Source: Desmodesmus armatus (taxonomy: Eukaryota; Chlorophyta; Chlorophyceae; Sphaeropleales; Scenedesmaceae). Taken from it: DNA of 64,000 nucleotides. The DNA is taken from positions 1 through 64,000 of the forward strand of contig VIIQ02000320.1 of NCBI GenBank assembly GCA_007449985.2, read 5' to 3'. The notes below the pieces were generated by a model. It worked only from the letters and a program-made list of their open reading frames with translations. It had not been told where the DNA came from and searched no databases. Below are positions 46,634 to 58,070 of this stretch, piece after piece; position 1 is the stretch's first letter, and each line of letters starts with the position of its first letter. Made by a program: the position numbers and the translations under genes.

Positions 46634-49600
46634 TCAGGAGTTGATGCCGCTGCTGCTGCTCTGTCCGTCTGTGAGTGCCTTGATGGGCCTGCTGATGCGC
46701 CTGTACATGTTCCAGCGACGCATCGCACGCGTAGCAGCAGAGGCTAGCTCTGCCAGGCGGCGGGCGGCTGGGTCCCTGAAGTCAAACACGGGCTCGTCAT
46801 CGCTGCTGCTGCTCGTGCTGCCTGCATGTCAGGTCAGCACAAGGGGGAGGGGGCATCAGGAAATGTCTGGCCACGACTTGACCTCTCCCTCAGGGGGGAC
46901 AGGGTTTCAGCCGTTCACCGGCTGCAAGGATACTGACAATTCCAACAAGTCAACCCGGTCTTGATGTGTGGACCTTCCAAATGCAATGGAGATACATGTG
47001 ACCATGGCTTGTCCAACCCACTCACCCAGCAAGCAAGCATGTGGATGAACATGCACGAGCAAGCCATCTGGCCAGGGCATTACTCCATGATGCCGATCAC
47101 ACTGCATTACAGCTGCAGGCTAGGTTATGTGTCAACTGTGCTGCATAGTGCGGCCCAATGGCACATGCGCATGGGTTTCAACCTTTCACTTGCATGCATG
47201 ACCCTCCACGTATCCTATGTGTCAGCACACAACACACGCACCCTCTGGTCCCCACAATTCCACCGTACCTGAGTGACTGGGGTGTGTGTCCACGTACTGG
47301 CTCCAGAATGACACCCAGCCGCCGCCGGTGCTGCTGCCGCCTGCTGCCGCAAAGGCCTGCTGCTGACGCATCGTGGCAATGGCTGCCTGACGGTTACGCC
47401 AGGCCCTGAGCGCATTGTTTGCATCATGTGTGAAAGGTGATCAGAACGGTGTCTGTACGGACATAGGCACGTACACTTGGCAATACGGGACATGGCTGAC
47501 GCTGCAGGTACTGCATGCATCCTCTGCACGCAGGACTGCATGCATGTCTACGTCTACTCGATCATACTACGTGTTGACACACCTGTGCGCCTCCTCGAAG
47601 ACGTTTCCTGGTGACCTGTGGTTGCGCAGCATGATGAAGGCGTCCACACGCTCCATGCTCTCCAGCGCAGTCTCAAGCACGGACAGCTGGGGGGACGTCA
47701 CCTGGCGGGGAGGGGGGGGGGAGGGAGGGAGGGGCAAGACATGCTCAAACATACCATCTACAAGCACGGACAGCTGGGGGGACGTCACCTAGAGGGGGGG
47801 GGGGGGCAGGGAGGGAGGGGGGAGACAGGAAGGGGCAAACATGTTGAGCCGTCCCATCTACATCTTGCTGCTCTGTGCTGACACACTGTCAGGGCAAGGG
47901 GAGCGCAGTCTCAAGCATGGACAGCTGGGGGGACGTCACCTGACGGGCAGGGGGGGAGGGAGGGAGGGGGAAAGGAAGCGGCAAGACATGCTCAGACATG
48001 CCATCTACATCTTACTGTTCTGCGCTGACATACTGCAAGGGCAAGGGGACCGGTGCCTTGCGGGTTCGACCCAGGCATAGATAGGTGTGGGGTGGGGGTC
48101 ACCTGACGCGGTGGTTGGAGGAACACATTCCAGAACTACATGTGCTGCTGCCTGGCTGCCCTGCTGCAATGCTAGGAGGTCGCAACCAGATGCAACCACA
48201 TTGTCAGCAAACACCTCCTCTTCCTACCACCACCCACCACAACCGCCAGAGACCACAGACACACGCTGCCAAACAATCTGGATTTGGTGTTGATGATCTC
48301 CATCTTGAAACACAATCCCCGTGACACACTTCCTCGATCTTCCTCAATCTTTCAACCCCCCCCCCTCCGGGGCCCCCCGCTCACCCAGTGTATGCAGTCC
48401 ACGGGACATGTCTCAATGGCCACCCGGTGGCAACTCCCCATTGTCGACACTCCCTATCAATGCCACTCAAACACACCGTCATCAATCCCTCTCAATGTCG
48501 CCCCCCCCCCCCCCCCCCCTGCCCCCGCCCTCCCCCCCCCCCCCCTCTCACCCAGTGGATGCAGTCCACAGGGCATGTCTCCATTGCCACCTGAACCCCA
48601 CTGTAAACACCCCCTCTCTGCCGACCCCCCCCCCCTGCCCCCGCCCCAATTGTACGGCGCCCCACCCACTGTGCCCCCCCCCTCACCCAATGGATGCAGT
48701 CCACGGGGCATGTCTCCATGGCCACCTGAATCTCCTCCTGCAGCTCGAAATTGAGTGCATCTACACCAGGCACCACCCGCGCACGACCATACTTGCTGCC
48801 CTCAACAAAGAAGGCGGCCGGGCAGGCACGAACACACTTGCCGCAGCCGATACAATTGATCTGCAGCGAACCAAACGGCAGGGGACAAGTCTTGCGGTAG
48901 GTTTATTTTCAAGGGTGGCCCACAGAGGGAACTAGGGGTTGGCCATGGCCTGTTGAAGTTCCGCAAGGCCTTGTGTCGGGTATAAAGGCATGCATTCACT
49001 TGCTGAGCCAATGCAGACCCCCCCCCCCCCCCCCCCCGCCCTCACTACACCCTTCTTACTTGCCACACACTGTTGACCTTCATGTTGTGATGTATCAGTG
49101 CGCTGCAGTCTGTGATCACATCCCAAACTGCCACCACCGCCTCCACCCACCTCGTCCACAAAGACCTGGTCTGCAGGGAAGCTGTTGTCCACAAAGGGGT
49201 TCACCGCCTCAACACTGAACCCAGCAATGGCATCGTACATAGCACGAGCATCAGGGTCTGACAGCGTCTGCGGGGGGGGGGGGGGGGTGAGAACATGTGT
49301 TGTTGTAGGGGAGTCAGCAGGGGATCGTGGGTGTGTGTCAGTGCAGCGAGGGGAGGGTTTGGTGGGTGTAGAGCAGAGGGAAAGAGACATGTCTACCTTA
49401 GACGTGCAGCCAAAGTGCTGCACATTTTGTGCGAGCTGCAATGTTTCAGCCAGCAGCTTCTCACAACATTTGAGGGAAGAAGAGACTAGGGGTGAAGGAA
49501 GGGCACGATCACAGCAACAAACTGTTGCTGCTGCTGTTGCCGCTGCTGCTGCTGCTGCTGCTTGATAGTGCAAAATGCAACCTGGTGAACTACATGCGGC

Positions 49601-50778
49601 GCGACAGGGTGGGCATTGCCCGTCGAAAACACAGACAAATCGTTGTTGCCACCCACTGCTGCTGCTGTTATTACTGGCACTGTTGGTATGCATCCCCGCC
49701 GCCCACCGCTGCCCGCAGTGAGCGGCCGTGTGCCCTGCCCTGCCCCCCCCCCCACCCCTTTGACCTAACACACCTGGTAGATCTGGTTGAGCAGTGCGCA
49801 AAAGGCTGTTGAATCGAAGCCGTCGTTAGTTGCCTTGTCGGGGTGGTGCTCCCGCACCATGTCGTAGTAGGCAGCCTTGATCTCACGGGGACGGGCGGTG
49901 GGGTGCTGCGCGGGGAGGGGGGGGGGGGATGCAACAATGCAAGGGACCGGCAGCCAGGTGAGTCAGGCAGATGGCAGACTATCTGGCAGTGTGGGTCACT
50001 GCATCTGAGATGCAAGGAGGGCTAGGGCCAGGACCCGGTGCCCCCAAACAAGCCGACACTGAGTTTGGCAGAGCGTACAGAAACCAAGGGGATGCACGGT
50101 TATAGCAGTCGCTGACGCAGGGCGGATGCATGTTGTGAGGGCTGCTCAGCTGCCTGTGGAGCCTGGAGCACTGGTGCAGGAAGCTACACAGCCTCCACAA
50201 TGCGCTCGATCTATACACTAGCGATGCGAGCCAGAGGGCCGGCAGGGCTGCTGAGGGCTCAGGTGCTGTGACCCATCTAGAAAGTGCATCCAGAGACATG
50301 CTGACAAGCCATGTACGGGCCTGCTGCACTCAAGTGTTGCGCCAGCATGTGCACATTGACCGGGAAGAGCAGCAGGACAATGAGGAGGAGGAGGCCCCCA
50401 AGTTGGCAGGGTTGAAGAACAGGTTGTTAGACACAAGAGCAACAAATTGCCATTCAGGCGGGGGTGGCACGAGAGGGGGGGGGGGGGGGGGGGGCTTGAG
50501 CTGGGACCTCTGCTGCCCGCAAGGCATGAGACAGTGTGCATGGTGTCGTGTCCGCAAGACCGAGCCAGCAGCTGGCTGCTCACCAGGCCCAATATGCTGT
50601 AGAAGTCCTCGCCAGACCACATGGGGCTCACGGAAGGCATCTGAGCTGCTCGCAGCGCAACATTTCTGCTCTGCTGCCCCAGCTGAACAGGCCTCGCCAC
50701 GCCTCTGCAGCTGCTGTGCTGCGCCGGGATGGACTTGCAGGATGTCCTGCCGACTGTCTGCATGCTGTGCGAATGCAT
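46634..50778 (-). CDS. Chloroplast J-domain protein with ferredoxin-like 4Fe-4S domain (CDJ3-5 type)
   Basis: Seven exons: 50778-50584, 49905-49774, 49267-49151, 48860-48687, 47701-47583, 47405-47269, 46821-46634. The sum is 1,062 nt, 353 residues, with every phase consistent. The N-terminus (MHSHSMQTVGRTSCK..., Ser/Arg/Gln-rich) looks like a plastid transit peptide. The J domain spans EDFYSILGL, the HPD triad (residues 86-88) and LSDPDARAMYDAI. Then comes a bacterial-type ferredoxin module: C151-x2-C154-x2-C157-x3-C161-P and later ETC199PVDC203. This combination matches Chlamydomonas CDJ3, CDJ4 and CDJ5, chloroplast Hsp70 co-chaperones reported to bind redox-active 4Fe-4S clusters. The C-terminal ~150 residues are helical and charged. 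Intron 4 has both its ends triplicated. Start choice: first in-frame ATG; a second Met lies five codons later. Confidence 0.9.
47678..47945 (-). repeat. J-domain gene exon 5 head plus acceptor in three copies
   Basis: The real exon 5 edge is 47701 (VTSPQLSVL). Copies have edges at 47788 and 47939. Each is preceded on the sense strand by a C run and an AG. They keep about 27 and 38 nt of exon sequence before diverging. Confidence 0.9.
48377..48733 (-). repeat. J-domain gene exon 4 tail plus donor in three copies
   Basis: The real exon 4 ends at 48687 with VAMETCPVDCIHW. A copy at 48552-48590 has CAG before it and GTGAG after it, making a complete 39-nt in-frame mini-exon. A third copy (edge 48385, VAIETCPVDCIHW) keeps its donor but lacks an AG acceptor. 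Each donor is followed by a G run on the sense strand. Confidence 0.92.
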
Positions 50779-52180
50779 GGCTAAGGGTTGTCAGGTCTGG
50801 TGAAGAGATCAAGTTCCTGCTGCTCTGTGTCCCGGGATCCTGTAAGCGCAACAGCCAGCACGCGATACGCTGTCACGATATTAAGGTTGAAGATTCAGCT
50901 GCAATTAGCTGGCTACAGGCACGACAGGGCCAAGGTGCAGTGATGACGTCGATATCCGAGTTCACTGACGCAACATCAGCTCAATGCTGCCCTCGACCTG
51001 CGTAACAAGGCTTTGCAAGCTCCCACTCGTACCTATGAGACACACACCCAGCCCTATGCTATGCACGCGGAAAACGCACGTCAGACGGGGGTGTCAGACA
51101 GACTGGCTGGCTTGGCGAGGCCTGCGCTGTGCTTGATAATAAGTTTCGGTCTCTCCGAAACCCCTTGCAAGCTACTTGTCCGAAGTGACCGTTTGAGCCT
51201 CAACGGCACAATCAGTCATTTGTTAGGGTCCTTTTCTTCATGTCGCGCCCACGCGGCTGCTTAAAGCATGAACGTTTCTTTGATATGCTCAAAAGCTCAG
51301 ATTGTGTGGTACATCGATGTTTGCGTCCTCAACGAGAAAAGAGCATGCACGAATTGCTATGGAGGTGCAGCTAAGGCCAGAGACGTTTAGGGTATAGACC
51401 CAGTTCATCGAAATGCGTCATGCGGGTGAAAAAGAGGCCAGCACGGTGAGCCCGTGCGCTTGGAGCACTTTTGCGACAGGCAACCCAGCCCACGCATCCG
51501 GCTGGCTGGACAGTACATCCGAACATTATGTGCATGCACGTTACAGTGGCTGTTGGGTGGCTTGCTATGGCCTCCACCCCTGTGTCCTGCTGCTCTGTCA
51601 CGTTGATGGCTGGGAGTGGTGTGCAGCATGGCTATCACCGAGCACATGCATCGTAAACGTGCCCCTGATGACAGCAAATAGCCACCTGAACATCCCTGCT
51701 TGCTGCTTGGATTGCTTTGATCTCTTGATTGCCTTGGTGCCGCAGCCTGTCCTTGGGCCAGGAGCCAGTCCAGCGGATGGTGAGCAACAGGGGCCCCATT
51801 TGGTTCAGGGGCAGCCTTAGACCACAACAGAAACTTCTATCCTTTCGTAACAGCCCATGTGACCAACGTCTCTAGCTGCCAGCATGTGATGGTCATCACC
51901 AGGCAGTGCACTGCAGTGCTTCCCCGTTTCCATGCTTCCAGACACAGTAGCAGCACAGGCGGGGTTGCATGCTCTACTGCTCATCACCAGCAGAGTGTCA
52001 GTGGCAGTGCAGTCCTGTTGTTCATAACCGAGCAATCAGGGTTTTTCAGCCAAGGAGTTGAGCAAGTCTACAAGCCTTTTCCTGCAATTGCCTTATCCAC
52101 ATTCATGTGATCTGCACAGCTTATGCTGACGTGCCTATGTCTCTGCCCGCCTTCCTTCCGTACGCCCTGTGCCCGCGCAG
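50779..52180. other. Divergent intergenic region; first exons of the Q-rich gene not found
   Basis: It lies between the J-domain start codon (minus) and the first supported exon of the next plus-strand gene. That exon begins mid-codon, so at least one upstream exon must lie here, but none could be identified with confidence. Confidence 0.4.
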
Positions 52181-55100
52181 TGCGTGTGGTTGGTGTGCGT
52201 GACTGGCGCTTCAACCAGCACATTGAGGACATTGAGTGGCTCCTCAAGCTGCAGTCGGCAGATGGCAGTGCCAGCACAGGTAAGGGGGCTGGTCGCGTAG
52301 CTGGCTGGGTTGGTTGGTGGGCGGAATGCTGGTGGGTGCAGCTTCAGCAGCAGTTGGAGGGGGCACGGGGCTGGTCGCTTACCTGGCTGGTTGTGTGGGG
52401 GGTGGTGCTTTGGGGGGGAAAGCAGCCTCAGCAGCAGTTGCAGGCTGGCTGGCTGACTGGCTGGCCGGCTGCGTTCCTACACATGGGATCTTCCACACCT
52501 TTCAAACTACACAGCTCACGCCTGCCGTGTCTGCCCCTGCCCCCCTGCCCCCCCTGCCCCTCTCAACCCCCCCCCCCCCCCCTCAACCCCCCAGTGAGTT
52601 GGCAGGTGCTGTACAACATCAGCCACAGCCAGCAGTGGGGTGAGCTGCAGCGCTTCCTGGTGCCTAAGCTCAGCCAGCTCAGGGCACTCTGCCAGACACA
52701 GAGCATACAGAAGCCAGGAACAGGTGAGGAGGGAACAAGGGGGGGGGATCAAAGGAGTGGAGGGAGCGGTCGACTTTGTGGAGATTGGAAGGGCCTCTGG
52801 ACAGGTTGGGCTGCAGGTGGTGTGTGCAGGGAACTTGGGCAAAGCAGCAGTTCATGTACGCAGGTCTGCAGTTGAATGAAAGCGTGCGGTGCTCTGACCA
52901 TTTGCTGCTGCTGGTGCTGCTGCTGCTACTGCTGCAGAGAGTGGGTTGTTGTTCCGCCCCACCCCCCATGCGTTCAAGCCCTGGAAGCGGGACTTCATTG
53001 TTGACTGGCGGCACAGCAGAGCACGGGAGCAGGTGCGCGGCAAAAAAGTGAACTCTGGCGAGGAGGCACGGGCTTGGCCACGGGGGACACTTGTGTGTGG
53101 CATGCCAGCAACAGCAGCAGGGCATAGCAACAGTTGAAACAGCAGGATCTGTTGAAACAGCAGGATATGGGGTTGCAACGTACGTTGGTGTAGGGTGCAG
53201 GAGTTTTAGCAGCAGCAGCAGGAATATATCAGCAAGGTGTGGCGGATGTCGGGGTTGGACAGGCATGCCAGCAACAGCAGCAAGGTTTGTCATGTCAGCC
53301 ATGGTGAGAATCTCCACTCACGACCCCTGATCCTTGCTCGCCCTGGTTTGTCTGTCTGCAGCTGCTGTTCCTTGTGAAGCGCTTTGACGAGGGCAATGTG
53401 TTTGTTTGTGAGGAGTGGTGTGACGTGGCGCCCGGCAACCTGCCTGTGTGGCTGATGGTGAAGAACTACCTGCTGCAGTACATACTGCTGGAGGCAACGT
53501 ACCTGCGCAGCACATGCTGCATCATGGGTGAGTGGTACCGGGGGGGGGGGGGGGGGGGGCTGCAGCTGCATTTAACAGTGGAGGCGCATGGGGGAAGCGA
53601 AGGGGGGGATCTTGCTGGAGGCAACATACCTGCGCAGCACATGCTGCATCATGGGTGAGCGCACGTGTGTTTGGCATTGAGGATGCATGTGTAGCTAGCA
53701 TACTATGCCTGTGTGTGTTAGCACAGGGATTACTTGTGTGTGTGTGTGGGGGGGGGGGGCTGCAGCGGCATTGAACAGTGAAGGGGGCTGTTGAGGCGGA
53801 TGGGTTGAGCAAGGGCGCCGGGGGCATTGGCAATGAGCGGTGGAGGGGCGCTTTGGGGCACATGGGTCAGCGACCCGGGGGGGGGGGGGGGGATGAACTG
53901 TGGAGGGGGCTGTTGAGGGAGTGGTCCTGCCTCGTGAATTGTTGAGCTGCTCTGCCCTGTGCCGCAAGCAGCAGCTGTGCCATGCACAGGACTTGCACGA
54001 TTCAGTACATGTGTACGTGTCCTGTATTGGTGTTGGCGTGTCACCACCACCATCGCAATTGCTGTTCCCTTTTGCAGGTGTGAGCACTGTGGACGATGAA
54101 GCAGCGACAGCAGCACACCTGCCACAGACAGCAGCAGCAGGCGGCAGCACACGCGCACCTGCTCCAGCCGCAGCCACCCTCACAGCAGCAGCAGCAGCAG
54201 CGGAGCCGGCAGCAGCAGCAGTGTGTGGCAGCAACCTGGCGCCTGCTGCTGCAGCAGCAGCTGCAGAGGCAGAAGCTTCCTGGGACCCTGAGCAACAGCA
54301 GCAGCAGCAGCACAAGCAGCAGCGGCAGGCGGGGGCCCACCATCACGGCCACCACCACCAGCAGCAGCAGCAGCAGCAGCACCACAAGGCGCAGCACAAA
54401 GCAATGAAGCAGCAGCAGCAGCACCATGGCCTAGGCCATGCACAGCATGGTCACCATCAACAGCAGCGCCAGCAGCAGCAGCAGCAGCACTTGGCGCCAA
54501 CGCTGTCAGGTTGTCAGCAACGTGCTGGTGCTGCTGCATCTCCGGCTGCTGCTGCTGGCGGCGGCGGTGGTCGTTTCAACCAGCAGCACACTGCATTGGA
54601 GCTGCTGCAGCAGCAGCAGCAGAGGCAGGCGCTTGAGCAGCAGCAGCAGCAAGCGATGTGGCTGCAGCAGCAGCAGCAGGGCATGTTGGGGCCAGCAGGA
54701 GGGTACCAGCAGTACCAGCAGCAGTGCGCAGCATACCTCAACTTCTACAGCCACTATCAGCAGCAAGTGGTGGCAGCAGCAGCTGCAGCCGCCGCAGCTG
54801 CAGGCCAACACCAGGGGTCCCTGCCCACCCTCCTGCAGTGTTCCCTGCAGCGATGGAACCAGCAGCAGCAGCAGCAGCAGCGACGGCTGGAGGTGGTGGT
54901 GGGGTCTACCCACCTCAGCTGCTGTCCCAGGGTTTGGACCTGCAAGCCCTTGTGGCAGCAGCAGCAGCACTGGCAGCAGCGGCGGCAGCAGCAGCAGCAG
55001 CGGCGGCAGGTGCGCCGCCGGTGCCGGTACCCGTGGCATCTCCTGTGCCTGGCAGGGCGGCGGGGGGGTGTTACAGCAGCTGCCGCTGTCGAGCCTGCTG

Positions 55101-56278
55101 CTGCTGCTGCTGGAGGTGGTGATCAAACAGCAGCAGGGTACCCCTATCAGCAGCAACAGCAGCAAGGGTATGGCTGGCGAATGGCTGAGGCATCTGATGT
55201 GCAGCCAGCTGCAGCCTTCAGGGGTGCTCAGCTGCAGCAGCAGCCGCGGTACAGTACGACCAGCAACCGCAGTACAGGGGTGGTGCACGCTGCCAACATG
55301 GATGCTGGAACAGCACTGGCAGCAGCAGCGGCAGCAGCGCAGGCAGGTGGCATGGAGGGTAGCCTTGCAGCAGCAGCAGCAGCAGCGGGCTGGTGTTCAA
55401 CTGATCAGCATGACATGCAGCAGCAGCAGCAGCACCCGCGTCGGCAGCAGCAGCCAGAGCGGCTGCGTTGCGATGGTGGTGTCACCGGCCCTGGACTGCC
55501 TGCAGCAGCAGCAGCAGCAGCAATGCGCGGCGGCGGCATTGACACCAGTGCTGCTGCTGTTGCTGCTGCCAGCAGCGACTGCCACCGCGTGCCCTCCTCA
55601 GTCTGTGTTTCAGCTGAGTCCCCGCATGGCAGCAGTGCACCCGGCGGCTGTGGCAGCAGTGGCAGCGATGGCGGCGGCTGCAGGGACCAGCCCTGGGCCG
55701 CTGCTGCTGCTGCGGCGGCGGCTGCTGCTGGTTGCCAACACTGCGGCCAGGCATGTGGTGATGCACAGATGTGTTGTGCACAGGCCTGGGTTCCTGCCGC
55801 TGCTGCTGGTGCTGCCCCTTCCACCGCGTACCCTCGCGATCGCGAACGCAGTGGCGAGAGGGACCGGCCCACAGCAGCAGCAGCAGGGTTTAGTGGCCGA
55901 TGCGAGGAGCAGTACAACCCCACAGGGCGCAGCAGCAGTGCTCAGGGCAATTGGGCTCGCCAGTCTCGCTCAGGAGCAGCAGCAGCAGCAGCAGTTGGTG
56001 GTGGGGGTGGCAGTGCTATTGGCCAGCAGCAGCAGGCGGCGGCTGATGCTGCGTGTGGCAGCAGTGGCAGCAGTGGGCGTAGGGTGAGGGTAGCTGCAGG
56101 GGGGTTCTTCCCTGAAGCTGCAGGACCCCCTGTGACACATGCAGCACCACCCCCAGCAGCAGCAGCAGCAGCAGGGGCGGGCTTTGGTGTGTGGCTGCCA
56201 GGTCAGCAGGGTGGTGGGGTGCTGCAGGGCCCGCTGACAGCAGCATCAGCAGCAGCGGTGCCAGCAGCCGTTGATTGA
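52181..56278 (+). CDS. Unrecognised protein with conserved N-terminal region and long Gln/Ala-rich tail (5' end not found)
   Basis: Exons with matching phases: 52181-52279, 52595-52723, 52938-53032, 53362-53527, 54078-56278. Together with one base carried over from a missing upstream exon they give 897 codons including stop. The first four exons encode an ordinary globular-looking sequence (WRFNQHIEDIEWLLKLQSA, NISHSQQWGELQRFLVPKL, FKPWKRDFIVDW, LFLVKRFDEGNVFVCEEWCD, VWLMVKNYLLQYILLEATYL) that I do not recognise. The last exon, about 733 residues, is almost entirely poly-Q, poly-A, His and Gly/Ser, and likely disordered. Between about 54,820 and 55,060 a second frame looks more natural than the main one. 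C-run polypyrimidine tracts precede the 52595 acceptor, and 20 G's follow the 53527 donor. Confidence 0.72.
53484..53654 (+). repeat. Exon tail plus donor duplicated (Q-rich gene)
   Basis: The end of the exon at 53527 (EATYLRSTCCIM, then GTGAG) is repeated about 127 bp downstream with its donor near 53654. The G20 run lies between them. Confidence 0.85.
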
Positions 56279-57974
56279 AATGGGGGCTGCTGTGCACGTG
56301 TGCCTGGAGTGACCATTGTCACTTGGTCGGTCACAACGGGAGGCGGCCAGCCGGCACGCACCTGGCGCACTTGATCTGTATGGTTGTGTGCTGCAAGTGT
56401 TGGTTGCATGTGAATCATGTCCTCCTGCCGCGAGATGATGCAATGGCAAGCTGCCTGAGTGTGTTGGTTCAAGGTGCACCACGTTCAGCTGGGGTTGGTG
56501 GTGTGGGTGCGTGTTGGTATGCATGCTCCTTGCAAACCGGTATACCCGGGTTTGCTTCCCGCTTGGGTCGCTGGAGTGGGCCAACTTGATCCCACAGCGT
56601 CTGTATCCAATCCACTGTTGGCCACGCAGCTGTGGCAAGCTGAGGTGCAGAGCTGAGACCATGCCTCATGCCAGGTGATGCTCGTGGGCTACACGAGAGA
56701 GGTGTGCCTTGTGCTGCTGCTGTCCTCGAGAGAGTAGTATTGCCGCACCGTCCTGTGTGTTGTGCATCTTATCACCATTCTTCTGTGCGTGTCAGAAAGA
56801 CTGGATTTTTCTGTGGCTGGAATTTGGGGCGCGCTCAGCCCCCCGCCGGTGTTGATTTGATTCAGCTGTGGACCACTTGCTGCAGCTGCCTCTGTGTGTC
56901 CTGTGCCTTGAGAGTGGACTCCATTGAGAGCGCAGGGTTCATGGTCTATGGTGTACGGTCCAGGGCTGAGCTTGGTTTTGCATTGAAGCCTGGGGCACTG
57001 TTTGTGTGCACGGCTCTTGCCTGCTGCAGATCATGTTTGGGGTTTGGGGTTCAGGCAGGAATCAAATCAAAGTGCGGTTGACAGGGGTTGAATATGAGGG
57101 TTTTCTCAACCCTGTCAACTGGCCTGAAGTTGGTGTGAGGTGAGCATGTCAGCTTTGAAGCTTTGTTCTGCTGTGTGTGGCTGCTGCTTGTGCTAATGAA
57201 AGGGACGCTTGCAGGTTGCAAGCATGCTTGTGAAGCACTGCTGCTGCAGCAACTGCAGCACCCCCTTCCCGCCCCAACCACACACATACACATACACGCA
57301 TAGACCACCCTTCCGTGACACCCTTTCAGGGCTCTGTATGCGCAGATGTTGGCGGGAGGGTGGTGCTCGGGCAAGGACTTTACTGCTCTAAGCCGTTGCA
57401 TCTCAAGGCCTCCTGCTGGTGGTGGTGTTCATGCATGCATCCATGAATGTGCCTTTTTGGGCAGGCATGCCACTGCTGTCAGTGCTCAGATGCCGCTTCC
57501 AGTTGTCGGAGTTACATGGCGTGGCTGTTTGATTGAGTATTCCCACCTGACGGTGCTTGCATGCATTTTGCCCGGTTTCCTTTGATGCTTGTAAGGTAGT
57601 TTGGTGAGTGCCTTTCAGGGGCACAGTGTGCGAGGGGAGTAGGAGAGCGGCAGGGGGTCCTTGCAATGTGCGGTTGCCATTTTACTTCAGAGGAGTGCTT
57701 TTCTAGGGGCACAGTGTTTGCTTATGTGGAGGAGAGGGGAGGGTGTTGGGCGCCTGGCGCGCCCTCTCCATTTGTTTGCGGGGTATTGGCCAGCTGCTGT
57801 TTCAAGCAGTCCACTCAGCAATGTGTACCGATTGTGTTTTTCCAGAAGTAGTATGTCCCACAGATGGTGCTTGTCCAGGAGCACTGTGTGTTGTTGGCAG
57901 AAGAGAGGAAGAGTGGAGGTGGGGGTTCCTTGGGGCGTGAAGACCCTTATCCAATTGCTCGTGAGTCATTGATC

Positions 57975-58070
57975 AGCTGATCCTTCATGACAGATGAGGT
58001 TAGTAATCCTTTATCCTCCATGACAGAGGAGGTTAGTAATCCTTCATGACAGAGGAGGTTAGTAATCACT
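57975..58070. repeat. Short tandem repeat, about 26-37-bp unit, three copies
   Basis: CATGACAGA(G/T)GAGGTTAGTAATC recurs three times in about 95 bp, once with an 11-bp insertion between units. Confidence 0.85.

Noticed and set aside
52036..52050. CAGGGTTTTTCAGCC, close to the hAT-like terminal repeat
   Set aside because: No partner repeat or target duplication nearby; a 15-base near match can occur by chance.
54438..56087. 549-codon Ser/Leu/Gln ORF overlapping the Q-rich exon
   Set aside because: Wrong phase for the splice acceptor at 54077/54078; open only because CAG repeats lack stops (apart from the segment noted in findings).
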